This document shows, one piece after another, positions 18,905-29,042 of a DNA stretch of 64,000 nucleotides (positions within the stretch are counted from its first letter, which is position 1; every line of letters starts with the position of its first letter). The position numbers and the translations under genes were made by a program. This DNA is from Sandaracinobacter neustonicus (GTDB taxonomy: Bacteria > Pseudomonadota > Alphaproteobacteria > Sphingomonadales > Sphingomonadaceae), in contig NZ_VFSU01000034.1 of the NCBI RefSeq assembly GCF_006385875.1, positions 186,001-250,000 on the forward strand. Direction: 5' to 3'. The notes under the pieces were generated by a model. The model ran no database searches. It was not told where the DNA came from and was given only the letters and a program-made list of their open reading frames with translations.

Positions 18905-18926
18905 ATCCCGGCGTGACAGCCGGGAT
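18905..18926 (+). other. Hairpin between secG and pyrG
   Basis: ATCCCGGC and GCCGGGAT form a perfect 8-base stem around GTGACA, 25 bases before the pyrG start. No U-run follows, so it is not a classic terminator. It could affect pyrG translation or message stability. Confidence 0.4.
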
Positions 18927-18950
18927 GGCAGAGGCTAGGCATTTTCTCCC

Positions 18951-20585
18951 ATGGCGCGGTTCATTTTCATCACCGGCGGCGTGGTCTCCTCGCTTGGCAA
19001 GGGCCTGATGGCCGCCTCTTTGGGCGCGCTGTTGCAGGCGCGTGGCTATCGCGTGCGGATCCGCAAGTTCGATCCTTATCTAAACGTCGATCCGGGCACG
19101 ATGAGCCCCTATCAGCACGGCGAGGTCTATGTGACCGACGACGGCGCGGAGACCGATCTGGACCTTGGCCATTATGAGCGGTTCACCGGGGTCTCCTCCC
19201 GCAAATCCGACAATGTGACATCCGGCCGGATTTACCAGCAGATCATAACCCGGGAACGGCGCGGCGATTATCTGGGCGCGACGGTGCAGGTGATTCCGCA
19301 TGTGACGGACGCCATCAAGGCCTTCGCCACCGCTGATTGCGACGATGTGGACTTCGTGCTGTGCGAGATCGGCGGCACCGTGGGCGACATCGAATCGCTG
19401 CCCTTCATCGAGGCGATCCGCCAGCTGAAGAATGACCTTGGCCGCGGCATGAGCATTTCCGTGCATGTGACGCTGGTGCCCTATATCGCCGCCGCCGGAG
19501 AGCTGAAGACCAAGCCCACCCAGCACAGCGTGCGCGAGCTGGCGGCGCTGGGCGTGCAGCCCGACGTGCTGGTGTGCCGCTGCGAACATCCGCTGCCCGA
19601 CAGCGATCGGGCGAAGATCGCGCTGTTCTGCAATGTGCCCAAGGAAGCGGTGATTCCGGCGCTGGATGCGAAATCCATCTATGCCGTGCCGCTGCAATAT
19701 CATCATGAAGGGCTGGACGCGCAGGTGATCCACGCCTTCGGCCTGCCGCCGGGTCGCGAGCCGGACTTGTCTCGCTGGGGCGATATCGTGGACCGTTTGC
19801 AGAACCCGGAAGGCAATGTGACGGTTGGCGTGGTGGGCAAATATGTGGGCCTGCCGGACGCTTATAAATCGCTGAACGAGGCGCTGGTGCATGGCGGCAT
19901 CGCCAACCGCGCCAAGGTGAACATCCAGTGGATCGACGCCGAGCTGTTCGAGCAGGACGATTCGGAGATCGCCGCCCGGCTGGAGCCGATGCACGCGATT
20001 CTGGTGCCCGGTGCCTTCGGAGAACGGGGGGCGGAAGGCAAGATCGCCGCCATCCGCTTCGCGCGGGAACGCAATGTGCCCTATCTTGGCATCTGCTTCG
20101 GCATGCAGATGGCCTGTGTGGAAGCGGCGCGGAACCTGGCCGGGATCGAAGGGGCTTCCTCCACCGAGTTCGGGCCGACGGGCGAACCGATTGTGGGGAT
20201 GATCACCGAATGGATGTCTGAAGAAGGCATTCAGCAGCGGCAGGCGGGCGGCGACCTTGGCGGCACCATGCGGCTGGGGGCCTATCCGGCGGAGCTTTCG
20301 GGCAACAGCCACGCCGCCTCTATCTATGGCGCGACGGAAATCTCCGAGCGGCACCGCCACCGTTACGAAGTGAACACCGCCTATCGCGAGCGGCTGGAGG
20401 CGACCGGCCTGTCGTTCACGGGCATGTCACCCGACGGGCGGCTGCCGGAAATCGTCGAGCGGCCGGATCACCCGTGGTTCGTGGGCGTGCAGTTCCACCC
20501 GGAGCTGAAATCGCGGCCGTTCGAGCCTCATCCGCTGTTCGCGAGCTTCATTGAGGCGGCGCTGAAACAGTCGCGTCTGGTGTAG
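18951..20585 (+). CDS. pyrG: CTP synthase (PyrG)
   Basis: PyrG converts UTP, ATP and glutamine to CTP in the cytoplasm. The synthetase domain (1-270) begins [14 protein letters not shown] and contains the CTP-sensing [10 protein letters not shown] block near 145. The glutaminase domain has L-G-I-C-F-G-M-Q near 380 with the nucleophilic cysteine, and the final H-P-E block in Q-F-H-P-E-L-K. The 544-residue length is standard. Its last 38 bases overlap the convergent gene on the minus strand. Confidence 0.98.
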   Translation: MARFIFITGGVVSSLGKGLMAASLGALLQARGYRVRIRKFDPYLNVDPGTMSPYQHGEVYVTDDGAETDLDLGHYERFTGVSSRKSDNVTSGRIYQQIITRERRGDYLGATVQVIPHVTDAIKAFATADCDDVDFVLCEIGGTVGDIESLPFIEAIRQLKNDLGRGMSISVHVTLVPYIAAAGELKTKPTQHSVRELAALGVQPDVLVCRCEHPLPDSDRAKIALFCNVPKEAVIPALDAKSIYAVPLQYHHEGLDAQVIHAFGLPPGREPDLSRWGDIVDRLQNPEGNVTVGVVGKYVGLPDAYKSLNEALVHGGIANRAKVNIQWIDAELFEQDDSEIAARLEPMHAILVPGAFGERGAEGKIAAIRFARERNVPYLGICFGMQMACVEAARNLAGIEGASSTEFGPTGEPIVGMITEWMSEEGIQQRQAGGDLGGTMRLGAYPAELSGNSHAASIYGATEISERHRHRYEVNTAYRERLEATGLSFTGMSPDGRLPEIVERPDHPWFVGVQFHPELKSRPFEPHPLFASFIEAALKQSRLV

Positions 20586-21177
20586 CCTCGGGTTTCGGCG
20601 CTTCGGCCGGGGCAGGCGCTGACGGCGCGGCTTCCGGCGCGGCGGCGATGCTGTTTTCCGGCGGCTTGTTCGGATCCGGGATCGGATCGAACGGCGAGAT
20701 GATGATCTGCGAACCGGCGGGGCGTTTGGGCGGGCACATCTCCTCCACCCCGTTCGGGCGGGAGTTCAGCAGCAGCGCGACTTCCTCCAGCACGCCGTTG
20801 CTCTTTTCGTCCGCCTCCAGCAGCAGCTTGGCGCGGGCGCAGAATTTCACGTCCTCAGCATATTGCGAATAGCGGTTGGCGAGCGCGGTGGTGAATTTGT
20901 CGTATTTCGCCTTGTCCCCCTCGCGCACGAAATGGGCCAGCAGCTTTTGCTCTCCGGCCAGCAGCTTGTCTTTCGCGCGGCGCACCCAGCTGTTGTAGGC
21001 ACCGGGCATGGTGGCATCGGAATGGCCGCATTTCAGCGCGCTGACCATCAGCACCGTCTGCAGATCGCGCATGCGCGCGGCTTCATATTCGTCCGCTTCC
21101 CAGCAGGCCGCGGAAACCGGTGCTGCGACGACACCGGCCAGAGCCAGCGACGCCAACAGATTCGCCCATGCACGCAT
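20548..21177 (-). CDS. Secreted protein of unknown function
   Basis: A 209-residue protein with a clear signal peptide from the ATG at M-R-A-W-A-N-L-L, ending near V-S-A-A-C. The mature region is mostly helical with three further cysteines (A-L-K-C-G-H, K-F-C-A-R, E-M-C-P-P) that may pair with the first. The last 60 residues are rich in proline and alanine with [10 protein letters not shown] do not recognise a named domain. The 3' end overlaps the end of pyrG by 38 bases, with the tail coded antisense to pyrG; the reading frame and signal peptide support it as a real gene. Confidence 0.75.
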   Translation of the reverse strand: MRAWANLLASLALAGVVAAPVSAACWEADEYEAARMRDLQTVLMVSALKCGHSDATMPGAYNSWVRRAKDKLLAGEQKLLAHFVREGDKAKYDKFTTALANRYSQYAEDVKFCARAKLLLEADEKSNGVLEEVALLLNSRPNGVEEMCPPKRPAGSQIIISPFDPIPDPNKPPENSIAAAPEAAPSAPAPAEAPKPEATPDATVSAPPQ

Positions 21178-21288
21178 GAAACACCCCCCTTTGCGACAAG
21201 CCGCCATGCCCCGTGAACGGCGGCTCGTCCGCCGGGCTTAATGCCCAAGCGTCGCGAGGGTGTGAAGCCAGCTTTTCGGTAGGGAGCG

Positions 21289-21465
21289 AAGAAAAACCAA
21301 AGAAAAGGGCCGCCAGACTTGCGCCGGGCGGCCCCCATTCCAACTAACCCCTGATGGCCCTTTGTGTGGAGCGTTGCCATCCTCTTGCGGGAGGCGATGC
21401 GCTCCGGGCCGGTTCCCGAACCCTGGCCGGCGCTGCCGTCCTTGGTGAGGGCAGGTTAGGCGCTG
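21289..21465 (-). ncRNA. Structured RNA candidate with intrinsic terminator
   Basis: The gap upstream of proS holds a compact, base-paired minus-strand segment. From its 5' side it shows a possible closing strand CTAACC (pairs with GGTTAG about 100 bases later), a hairpin CTGCC...GGCAG, a very stable hairpin GGCC-AG-GGTT-CGGG-AACC-GGCC, and a two-part hairpin GGAGCG...CGCTCC enclosing GCCTC...GAGG. It ends in a perfect 8-base stem GGGCCGCC/GGCGGCCC (21307-21334) followed by T-rich sequence (TTTTCTTTGG), a good intrinsic terminator only in this direction. No credible ORF accounts for it. I do not recognise 6S, SRP, tmRNA or RNase P RNA. The 5' end is not defined. Confidence 0.5.
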
Positions 21466-21597
21466 GGTGCGGGGCTGTCATCAAACTGGAACATGGGATT
21501 CAAATTCGGTGAAGCGCTGTTGCGGCTGCGCCACAGCATGGGCTAGGGCAGCGCAGCTTTCCGGCCCATCCTGCGGCCCGTGATGTTTCGAGGTTCC

Positions 21598-22887
21598 ATG
21601 CTGCTGTCCCGCTATCTGCTGCCCGTCATGAAGGAAACGCCGGCTGACGCGCAGATCGTTTCGCACCAGTTGATGCTGCGCGCCGGGCTGATCCGGCAGA
21701 CGGCGGCGGGCATCTATGCCTGGCTGCCGCTGGGGCTGCGCGTGCTGGATCGCATCGCCGACATCGTGCGACGCGAGCAGAACCGCGCGGGCGCGGTGGA
21801 GCTGCTGATGCCCACCATCCAGTCTGCTGATCTGTGGCGGCAATCCGGGCGATACGATGCCTATGGCCCTGAAATGCTGCGTTTTCAGGATCGCGGCGGG
21901 CGCGAGATGCTCTATGGCCCCACCAACGAGGAAATGATCACCTCGATCTTCCGCGATTGCGTGAAAAGCTACCGCGACCTGCCGCGCACACTCTATCATA
22001 TCCAGTGGAAGTTCCGCGACGAGGTGCGGCCGCGCTTCGGCGTGATGCGCGGGCGCGAGTTCCTGATGAAGGACGCCTACAGCTTCGACATGGACGAAGA
22101 GGGTGGCCGCGCCAGCTATGATGCGCAGTTCACCGCCTATCTGCGCACCTTCGCCGCGCTGGGGCTGCGGGCGGTGCCGGTGCGCGCACCCACTGGCCCC
22201 ATCGGCGGCGATCTCTCCCACGAATTTCACATTCTGGCCGACACCGGCGAAAGCGAAGTCTTCTACGACTCGGCGCTGGACGCGGTGGACCTGACGGACC
22301 CGGATGCCCCCGCCACGCTGCGCGGCCTCTATGCGATGGAGGCCGAGGAGCATGAGAAGGTGGTGAATTGCCCGGTCCCGCCCGAGCGGCTGGCGAAGCG
22401 GCGCGGCATCGAAGTGGGGCATATCTTCTTCTTCGGCACCAAATATTCCGCCGCCATGGGCATGCAGGTGCAGGCGAAGGATGGCTCCCTCGTGAACCCG
22501 CTGATGGGCAGTTACGGCGTCGGCGTGTCGCGGCTGATGGGCGCCATCATCGAGGCGAGCCATGATTCGGCCGGGATCGTCTGGCCGGATTCGGTGGCCC
22601 CATTCGACGTGGGGCTGATCAACCTGCGCGTGGATGACGCCGCCTGTTCCGAAGCCGCGCATGCGTTGCAGGCGAAGCTGGAAGCGGCGGGGCTGTCCGT
22701 GCTGCATGACGACCGCGATGCGCGCGGCGGCGAGAAGTTCGCGACGATGGACCTGATCGGCCTGCCGTGGGCCATCACCATCGGCCCCAAGGGCGTGGCG
22801 GCCGGCACGGTGGAACTGAAGCGCCGCGCCACCGGCGAGAAGCATGAAGTCTCCTTCGAGAGCGTGCTGGCGAAGCTGATCCCTTGA
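21598..22887 (+). CDS. proS: Prolyl-tRNA synthetase (ProS, short form)
   Basis: The enzyme charges tRNA-Pro. The ATG at M-L-L-S-R-Y-L-L-P was chosen because GAGG lies 6 bases upstream and homologues begin this way; six upstream codons are excluded. Class II motifs are present: motif 1 around P-T-I-Q, motif 2 with [17 protein letters not shown], and motif 3 with G-S-Y-G-V-G-V-S-R. The 429-residue form lacks the YbaK-like editing insertion, usual for alphaproteobacteria. It is followed with a 4-base overlap by lolC. Confidence 0.97.
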   Translation: MLLSRYLLPVMKETPADAQIVSHQLMLRAGLIRQTAAGIYAWLPLGLRVLDRIADIVRREQNRAGAVELLMPTIQSADLWRQSGRYDAYGPEMLRFQDRGGREMLYGPTNEEMITSIFRDCVKSYRDLPRTLYHIQWKFRDEVRPRFGVMRGREFLMKDAYSFDMDEEGGRASYDAQFTAYLRTFAALGLRAVPVRAPTGPIGGDLSHEFHILADTGESEVFYDSALDAVDLTDPDAPATLRGLYAMEAEEHEKVVNCPVPPERLAKRRGIEVGHIFFFGTKYSAAMGMQVQAKDGSLVNPLMGSYGVGVSRLMGAIIEASHDSAGIVWPDSVAPFDVGLINLRVDDAACSEAAHALQAKLEAAGLSVLHDDRDARGGEKFATMDLIGLPWAITIGPKGVAAGTVELKRRATGEKHEVSFESVLAKLIP

Positions 22888-24131
22888 TTACCGCTTACGA
22901 GCGCATGATCGCCCGGCGCTATCTGCTGCCGGGGCAGGGCGAGCGCTTCATCGTGCTGGTTGCGGGCATTTCGCTGGTGGCAGTGGCGCTGGGTGTCGCC
23001 GCGCTGATCGCAGTGATGAGCGTGATGAACGGCTTCCGCGCCGAACTGTTCGACCGCTTTCAGGGCTTGAACGGCCATGCCGTGGCGCAGGGCTATGGCG
23101 GCCGCCTGCCGGACTGGCGGATGGTGGTGGACGAGGCGAAGAAGACGCCCGGCGTCGTCACCGCGATTCCGCTGATCGAGCAGCCGCTGATGGGCTCTGC
23201 CCATGGCCGGGTGGAAGGCGTGCTGGTGCGCGGGATGACCGTGGACGACATCCTGAAAACCGACGTGATCGCCAAAACGGTGAAGCAGGGCGATATCAGG
23301 CGGTTGAAGGAAGGCGAGCGCGTTGTCGCCATCGGCTCGGGGCTGGCGCAGAATCTGGGGCTGAAGGTGGGCGACGAGATCGCGCTGATTTCGCCGCAGG
23401 GCACCACCACGCCGTTCGGCACGGTGCCGCGCATCGTCTCTTATGAGGTGGGGGCGATTTTCGAGATCGGCATCTATGATTTCGACAAGGCGTTCGTGGT
23501 GCTTCCGCTGGGCGAGGCGCAGACGCTGTTCGATATGGGCGACGAGGTGGGCATGGTGATGATGACCACGCTGAACCCCGACAAGGTGGAGCAATATATC
23601 CGCCCGCTGGCCGACAAAATCGGCCTGTCCGCGCTGGTGAGCGACTGGCGGCAGCTGAACTCCGCCTTGTTTCAGGCGCTGGTGGTGGAGCAGGTGGTGA
23701 TGTTCTGGGTGCTTTCGATCATCATCCTTGTGGCGGTGTTCAACATCCTCTCGTCGCTGATCATGCTGGTGCGGGCGAAGACGCGCGACATCGCCATATT
23801 GCGCACCATGGGGGCGAGCCGGGCGGCGCTGATGCGGGTGTTCATGACGGTGGGCACCGCCATCGGCGGGCTGGGCGTGCTGCTGGGCTGTGTGCTGGGC
23901 TTTCTGGTGCTGCACTTCCGCCATGGCATCATCATGGGGGTTTCGCGCATCACCGGCTCGAACCTGTGGGACCCGTCTGTGCGCTACCTCACGGAGCTGC
24001 CTTCCAAGACGGACCCGGTGGAGGTGGCGGGCATCGTGCTGCTGGCGCTGGGCTTAAGTTTTCTGGCCACCCTTTACCCTGCGTGGAAGGCGGCCAGCAC
24101 GGACCCGGTGACGGTGCTTCGCTATGAGTGA
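22884..24131 (+). CDS. lolC: Lipoprotein-releasing ABC transporter permease (LolC/LolE family)
   Basis: This inner-membrane permease, with LolD, releases lipoproteins from the inner membrane to the carrier LolA. The TTG start overlaps the proS stop (TTGA) and gives [14 protein letters not shown], the family start; an ATG seven codons in is a poorer choice. There are four membrane helices: one at about 20-45 and three C-terminal (about 270-300, 318-345, 375-400), with a periplasmic domain between. The V-M-S-V-M-N-G-F-R block is typical. Only one permease is present, so it may act as a homodimer; LolC versus LolE cannot be decided. Confidence 0.93.
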   Translation: MITAYERMIARRYLLPGQGERFIVLVAGISLVAVALGVAALIAVMSVMNGFRAELFDRFQGLNGHAVAQGYGGRLPDWRMVVDEAKKTPGVVTAIPLIEQPLMGSAHGRVEGVLVRGMTVDDILKTDVIAKTVKQGDIRRLKEGERVVAIGSGLAQNLGLKVGDEIALISPQGTTTPFGTVPRIVSYEVGAIFEIGIYDFDKAFVVLPLGEAQTLFDMGDEVGMVMMTTLNPDKVEQYIRPLADKIGLSALVSDWRQLNSALFQALVVEQVVMFWVLSIIILVAVFNILSSLIMLVRAKTRDIAILRTMGASRAALMRVFMTVGTAIGGLGVLLGCVLGFLVLHFRHGIIMGVSRITGSNLWDPSVRYLTELPSKTDPVEVAGIVLLALGLSFLATLYPAWKAASTDPVTVLRYE

Positions 24132-24804
24132 GGCGGCGTTGCAACTGGCGGGGCTGACCCGCAGTTTCCGGCAGGGCGGGGCTGAAATCGAGGTGCTGCG
24201 CGGGGTGGACCTGACGCTTCAACGCGGCGAGATCGTGGCGCTGCTGGGGCCTTCGGGTTCGGGCAAATCCACGCTGTTGCAGGCGGCCGGGCTGCTGGAA
24301 GGCGGCTTTGGTGGGCGCATCCGCATCGACGGCATCGAGGCCGCCGACTTGGCCGACAAGGCGCGCACGGAACTGCGGCGGGACCGGCTGGGCTTCGTGT
24401 ACCAGTTCCACCATCTGCTGCCGGACTTTTCGGCCGTTGAGAATGTGGTGATGCCGCAGCTGGTGAAGGGCGTGGACAAGGCAGCAGCCGAAGTGCGCGC
24501 GACCGAATTGCTGACGGGGCTGGGGCTGGGGGCGCGGCTGCATCACCGGCCCGCACAACTCTCCGGCGGGGAGCAGCAGCGGGTGGCGGTGGCGCGCGCG
24601 CTGGCCAACCGCCCGGTGCTGGTGCTGGCCGACGAACCCACCGGCAATCTGGACGAGGATACGGCGGCCAAAGTGCTGGACGAATTCCTGCGGCTGGTGC
24701 GCGAACAAGGCTCCGCCGCGCTGGTGGCGACCCACAACCGCGCGCTCGCCGCGCGGATGGACCGGGTGGTGCGGCTGAATCATGGGGTGCTGGTGGCAGG
24801 TTAG
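24124..24804 (+). CDS. lolD: Lipoprotein-releasing ABC transporter ATP-binding protein (LolD)
   Basis: The 226-residue ATPase drives lipoprotein release. Walker A is G-P-S-G-S-G-K-S-T near 42, the signature is L-S-G-G-E-Q-Q-R near 146, and Walker B ends V-L-V-L-A-D-E-P-T near 166. The H-loop is A-T-H-N. It overlaps the permease gene by 8 bases and completes the proS-lolC-lolD unit. In related genomes dnaE often follows directly; here a toxin-antitoxin pair comes between. Confidence 0.95.
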   Translation: MSEAALQLAGLTRSFRQGGAEIEVLRGVDLTLQRGEIVALLGPSGSGKSTLLQAAGLLEGGFGGRIRIDGIEAADLADKARTELRRDRLGFVYQFHHLLPDFSAVENVVMPQLVKGVDKAAAEVRATELLTGLGLGARLHHRPAQLSGGEQQRVAVARALANRPVLVLADEPTGNLDEDTAAKVLDEFLRLVREQGSAALVATHNRALAARMDRVVRLNHGVLVAG

Positions 24805-24829
24805 CCGCTCGCCTCGACAACAGGTGGCG

Positions 24830-24849
24830 TATGATGTACCTATGTACCT
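24830..24849 (+). promoter_or_regulatory. Promoter and tandem-repeat operator of vapBC
   Basis: A near-consensus -10 box TATGAT (24830-24835) runs into two perfect tandem copies of ATGTACCT (24834-24849), directly before the antitoxin ATG. No ribosome binding site fits between, so the message may be leaderless or have an extremely short leader. Antitoxins often bind their own promoters, so the repeat is a likely operator. No convincing -35 was found. Confidence 0.45.
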
Positions 24850-25092
24850 ATGGGTGATCAGATTCATATTCGGGATGGAGAGACTGCCGGGCTGCTGCGG
24901 CTCTATGCGGCGCAGACGGGGCGCACCATGCGCGATATCCTGCGCGAAGCCGTTCGCGGCTATAAGCCCGAGCCGAAACCGGAACGGAGCCTGTCTGACC
25001 TCGACCATTTGCTGAAGCGGGACTGGGCGCAGCTGAAACCCGGCCATGGCACAATTGAGGATATGTACGACGATCAGGGCCTGCCGATTTGA
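24850..25092 (+). CDS. vapB: VapB-like antitoxin
   Basis: An 80-residue protein with a DNA-binding-like N-terminal half (residues 1-40: short strand Q-I-H-I-R-D followed by two helices R-L-Y-A-A-Q-T-G-R-T-M-R-D-I-L) and an acidic C-terminal half ending I-E-D-M-Y-D-D-Q-G-L-P-I that would wrap the toxin. The layout matches the transcription-factor-type antitoxins paired with PIN toxins. It overlaps the toxin gene by 4 bases, the usual arrangement. Function rests on the partner and layout. Confidence 0.75.
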   Translation: MGDQIHIRDGETAGLLRLYAAQTGRTMRDILREAVRGYKPEPKPERSLSDLDHLLKRDWAQLKPGHGTIEDMYDDQGLPI

Positions 25093-25490
25093 TCGCGGTC
25101 GATTCGTCGATCCTCGTCGGGCGGATGCGCGGCGAGGCCGACGTGCTGGCGATCCGGTTGCCGACAGAGCTTTGCCTGAGCAGCACGACCGCCGTTGAAA
25201 GTGCGGCATGGTGTGCCCGCAACCTGCCCGGCGGTCGGTCGGACTGGCTGGAGGCGTTTCTGGCGGATGGGCGGGTGCGGATAGACGCCTTTTCCCCGGC
25301 GATGGTGGAGATCGCCAGCGAGGCGCTGCGCAGCATGGGGCGCGGAACAGGCCATCCGGCGCAGCTAAATTTCGGTGACGCGATGGTCTATGCGCATGCG
25401 CTGCTGCTGGGGTTGCCACTGTTGTGCAAGGGCGATGATTTCCGCCACACTGATCTTCAGCTGGACCCTCGCTCTATCCTGACCGGCTGA
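25089..25490 (+). CDS. vapC: VapC-like toxin (PIN-domain ribonuclease)
   Basis: A 133-residue PIN-domain protein; VapC toxins cut RNA, often tRNA. The TTG start overlaps the antitoxin stop (TTGA) and gives M-I-A-V-D-S-S, with the first acidic residue Asp5. The second is the glutamate in A-V-E-S near 38, the third the aspartate in N-F-G-D-A-M-V-Y-A near 97, and D-D-F-R-H-T-D-L near 116 completes the site. All acidic positions look intact, so the toxin is probably active. The pair lies between lolD and dnaE, which suggests insertion. Confidence 0.85.
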   Translation: MIAVDSSILVGRMRGEADVLAIRLPTELCLSSTTAVESAAWCARNLPGGRSDWLEAFLADGRVRIDAFSPAMVEIASEALRSMGRGTGHPAQLNFGDAMVYAHALLLGLPLLCKGDDFRHTDLQLDPRSILTG

Positions 25491-25554
25491 TTTGTCCCCA
25501 GCTATGTTGCACGCAGCGCTTGAGATCGGGCGTTTGCAGGATCAAGGTCCAGCG

Positions 25555-28500
25555 ATGTTCATCCCCCTACGCGTGCAGTCCTGTTTCTCGATGCTGGAGT
25601 CCACCATCGAGGTGAAGGCGCTGGCGAAGGAGGCTGCGAAGCGCGGATTTCCGGCCATTGGGCTGGCGGATCGCGGGGCGCTGTTTGCGGCGATGGCCTT
25701 TTCCAAGGCCTGCATGGATGAAGGCGCGCAGCCGCTGATCGGCACCATGCTGCCTGTTGTGCGGGATATGCCGCCTGGATCGCTGCGGCCCGGGGCGAAG
25801 CCGCCGGTCGATCATCTGCTGCTCTATGCGCAGAACGCGGTGGGCTGGCAGAATCTGCTTCAGCTGGTGTCGGCCTCTCACATGGAGGGCGAGGGCGGGC
25901 TTGAGCGGCTGGAGGGGCAGAGTGAGGGCTTGCTGGCGCTGACGGGCGGGCCGGACGGGGCGTTGGCGAAGCTGCTGGCCGAGGGGCAGGCGGAGGAGGC
26001 CGACGCGCTGGCGCGGCGGCTGAAACAGCTGTTTGGCGACAGGCTGTTCGTGGAGATTTCCCGCACCGGCGATCCCGTTGAGAAGGCCAGCGAGCATGGG
26101 CTGCTGGCGCTGGCGCATGCGGAAGGCTTGCCCATCGTGGCGACCAACCCGGCGCAGTTTCTGGAGCCATCGGGCCATGCCGCGCATGATGTGATGCTGT
26201 GCATCGCCGATGGGGCCTATTTGGAATCGGCGGACCGCAAGCGATCCAACCCGCGCCATTACCTGCCCACCGCCGCCGAAATGGCGGAGCGCTTTGCCGA
26301 CCTGCCCGAAGCGCTGGAGATGACGGAGCATGTGGCGAAGCGCTGCGCCTTCGCGCTGAAAAAGCGCGATCCCGTGCTGCCCAAGCTGGTGCCGGATGCC
26401 GAAGCCGAAAAGGCCGAGCTGGTGCGGCTGGCGGAAGAGGGCTTGCGGCAGCGGCTGGTGAAGCTGGCGGTGGACGAAGGGCCTTATTGGGAGCGGCTGG
26501 CGTTCGAGCTGGATATCATCGGCCAGATGGGCTTTTCCGGCTACTTCCTGATCGTGGCGGACTTCATCCAATGGTCCAAACGGCAGGGGATTCCGGTGGG
26601 GCCGGGGCGGGGTTCGGGCGCTGGTTCCGCCGTGGCATGGGCGTTGCAGATCACCGATCTGGACCCGCTGGCGCTGGGGCTGCTGTTCGAGCGGTTCCTG
26701 AACCCCGAACGCAAATCCATGCCCGACTTCGACATCGATTTCTGCGAAACCCGGCGGGAAGAGGTGATCCGTTACGTGCAGGGCAAATATGGCCGCGCGC
26801 AGGTGGCGCAGATCATCACCTTCGGAACGCTGAAGGCCCGCGCGGTGGTGAAGGATGTGGGCCGGGTGATGCAGCTGCCCTATGGGCAGGTGAACCGGCT
26901 TTCGAACCTGATTCCTGCCAACCCGGCCGACCCATGGGATCTGAACCGCACCCTGAACGGCGTGCCGGAACTGAAGCAGGAGATGGCGGCGGACCCGAAG
27001 GTGCAGCAGCTGATCAAGGTGGGGTTGCAGCTGGAAAACCGGCCGCGCCATTCCTCCACCCATGCCGCCGGCGTGGTGATCGGGGACAGGAACCTGTCCG
27101 AGCTGGTGCCGCTGTATCGCGATCCGCGATCCGATTTCCCCGTGACCCAGTTCGACTTGAAATGGGCCGAGGAAGCGGGGCTGGTGAAGTTCGACTTTCT
27201 GGGACTGAAGACGCTGTCTGTGCTGGAGCGCGCGCGGCAGCTGCTGAAGCGGCGCGGGGTGGAGATCGATCTGGAGACGCTGCCGTGGGACGATGGCGAC
27301 GTTTATCAGCTGATGACGCGCGGCGACACGGTGGGGGTGTTCCAGTTCGAATCCGAAGGCATGCGCCGGGCGCTGTCTCTGGTGAAGCCGACCTTGTTCG
27401 AGGATATCATCGCGCTGGGCGCGCTGTATCGCCCCGGCCCGATGGACAATATCCCCAGCTTCGCCGCCCGCAAATGGGGGCGCGAGGAACCGGATTATCT
27501 GCACCCGATGCTGGAGCCGATCCTGAAGCCGACCTACGGCGTCATCATCTATCAGGAACAGGTGATGCAGATCGCGCAGGTGCTGGCGGGTTATTCGCTG
27601 GGCGACGCCGACCTGTTGCGCCGGGCCATGGGCAAGAAGATCAAGGCGGAAATGGACGCGCAGCGCGCGCGCTTCATCGAGGGCGCGGTGGCGAACGGCG
27701 TGGACGGCAGCCGCGCCGAGTTCATCTTCAACCTTGTCGACAAGTTCGCGGGCTATGGTTTCAACAAGAGCCATGCGGCGGCCTATGCGCTGGTGGCGTG
27801 GCAGACGGCGTGGCTGAAGCAGCATCACGCGGCCGCTTTCTATGCCGGGTCCATGGCCTATGACATCCACCTGACCGACAAGCTGGCGGTGTTCGTGGAC
27901 GATATGCGGCGGCTGGACGTGCCGCTGCTGGGGCCGTGCATCAATGCCTCTGGAGCGGACTTCAGCCTTGAGGACCATGAAGGCCGCATCGCCGTTCGCT
28001 ATGCGCTGGGCGCACTGAAAGGCGTGGGCGAGGGGGCGATGGAGGATATCGTCCGCGAGCGGGAGGCGAACGGGCCGTTCCTTGGGCTGGACGATTTCGT
28101 GAACCGAATCGATCCGCGCGCGCTGAACCGGCGACAGATGGAAGCGCTGGCGAGCGCGGGGGCGTTCGATTGTTTCGGGCTGGACCGGGCGCGGGTGTAT
28201 GGGGCGGCGGACCTGCTGATGTCTGCCGCGACGCGCGCGGCGGAGCAGCGGCTGACGGGGCAGGGCGGGTTGTTCGGCGGCGACGCGGCGGTGGAAAGCG
28301 TGCAATTGCCCGAGGCGGCCCCATGGCCGCTGGGCGAGCGGCTGTCCAAAGAGCGGGAGGCGTTCGGCTTCTGGTTCTCCGGCCACCCGGTCGAGGCGCA
28401 TGCCGCCGTGCTGGCCGCGATGCACGTGATCACCGCGACCGACGCGCTGGCGATGCGCGATGTGCCGGGCACGCGGCGGGGCGTAAAAATGGCGGGGCTG

Positions 28501-29004
28501 GTGGAAGACACCCGCTGGCGGGTGCCGCAGGGCAAGGGGCCGGACCGGCGTTACATGATGGCGGACCTGACGGACCAGTCCGGCAAATGGGGCGCGACCT
28601 GCTTCAACGCGGAGGGGCAGGAGGCGCTGGCCGCCGCGCTGACGGCGGGCGAGCCACTGCTGCTGGACGTGGAACTGCAATGGCGCGAGGGCGACGAAAG
28701 CCCGCGCCTGACGATCCAGAACGCCGTGCCGTTGAACGCGCTGGTGAAATCGGCGCGGGCGCGGCTGGAAATCCGGTTGAAGCCGGAGGCCGGGGTGAAC
28801 ATCGTGCCGATGCTGGCATCCTATCTGCAGCGCGGCGGCAAGGTGATGGCCGAGGTGAGGCTGCCGATGGCGGGTGGCGGCGAGGCGCAACTGCTGCTGG
28901 GCCGCAACTTCCTGATTTCCCCGGGCGCGGATATCGAGATATCGCAGTTGCCGGGGATCGAATCCGCGACGATCTCCGCGATGGGGGCGCTGGCGGCGGT
29001 TTAA
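25555..29004 (+). CDS. dnaE: DNA polymerase III subunit alpha (DnaE)
   Basis: The replicative polymerase. The ATG giving M-F-I-P-L-R-V-Q-S was chosen since homologues start there; 21 upstream codons from a TTG are excluded. Domains in order are an N-terminal PHP domain (1-270) with degenerate metal residues (R-V-Q-S-C-F-S where active forms have R-V-H-S-D-Y-S), the palm with P-D-F-D-I-D-F at 390-396, fingers, helix-hairpin-helix and an OB fold near 970. Length (1149) is normal for DnaE1. It is preceded by vapBC and followed by the DUF1993 gene after about 40 bases. Confidence 0.97.
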   Translation: MFIPLRVQSCFSMLESTIEVKALAKEAAKRGFPAIGLADRGALFAAMAFSKACMDEGAQPLIGTMLPVVRDMPPGSLRPGAKPPVDHLLLYAQNAVGWQNLLQLVSASHMEGEGGLERLEGQSEGLLALTGGPDGALAKLLAEGQAEEADALARRLKQLFGDRLFVEISRTGDPVEKASEHGLLALAHAEGLPIVATNPAQFLEPSGHAAHDVMLCIADGAYLESADRKRSNPRHYLPTAAEMAERFADLPEALEMTEHVAKRCAFALKKRDPVLPKLVPDAEAEKAELVRLAEEGLRQRLVKLAVDEGPYWERLAFELDIIGQMGFSGYFLIVADFIQWSKRQGIPVGPGRGSGAGSAVAWALQITDLDPLALGLLFERFLNPERKSMPDFDIDFCETRREEVIRYVQGKYGRAQVAQIITFGTLKARAVVKDVGRVMQLPYGQVNRLSNLIPANPADPWDLNRTLNGVPELKQEMAADPKVQQLIKVGLQLENRPRHSSTHAAGVVIGDRNLSELVPLYRDPRSDFPVTQFDLKWAEEAGLVKFDFLGLKTLSVLERARQLLKRRGVEIDLETLPWDDGDVYQLMTRGDTVGVFQFESEGMRRALSLVKPTLFEDIIALGALYRPGPMDNIPSFAARKWGREEPDYLHPMLEPILKPTYGVIIYQEQVMQIAQVLAGYSLGDADLLRRAMGKKIKAEMDAQRARFIEGAVANGVDGSRAEFIFNLVDKFAGYGFNKSHAAAYALVAWQTAWLKQHHAAAFYAGSMAYDIHLTDKLAVFVDDMRRLDVPLLGPCINASGADFSLEDHEGRIAVRYALGALKGVGEGAMEDIVREREANGPFLGLDDFVNRIDPRALNRRQMEALASAGAFDCFGLDRARVYGAADLLMSAATRAAEQRLTGQGGLFGGDAAVESVQLPEAAPWPLGERLSKEREAFGFWFSGHPVEAHAAVLAAMHVITATDALAMRDVPGTRRGVKMAGLVEDTRWRVPQGKGPDRRYMMADLTDQSGKWGATCFNAEGQEALAAALTAGEPLLLDVELQWREGDESPRLTIQNAVPLNALVKSARARLEIRLKPEAGVNIVPMLASYLQRGGKVMAEVRLPMAGGGEAQLLLGRNFLISPGADIEISQLPGIESATISAMGALAAV

Positions 29005-29042
29005 GCGGCCCTGAAACGGGGCCAGTGGGGAGAGAGTTGGAC

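Noticed and set aside
21048-21380. An open frame across the RNA terminator
   Set aside because: It has no ribosome binding site or family likeness and covers the terminator hairpin and secreted-protein gene start.
21289-21465. 6S RNA, SRP RNA, tmRNA or RNase P RNA
   Set aside because: The rod-like 6S fold, the SRP GGAAG/AGGTC loop, a tmRNA tag reading frame and RNase P conserved blocks were not seen, so the RNA is left unnamed.
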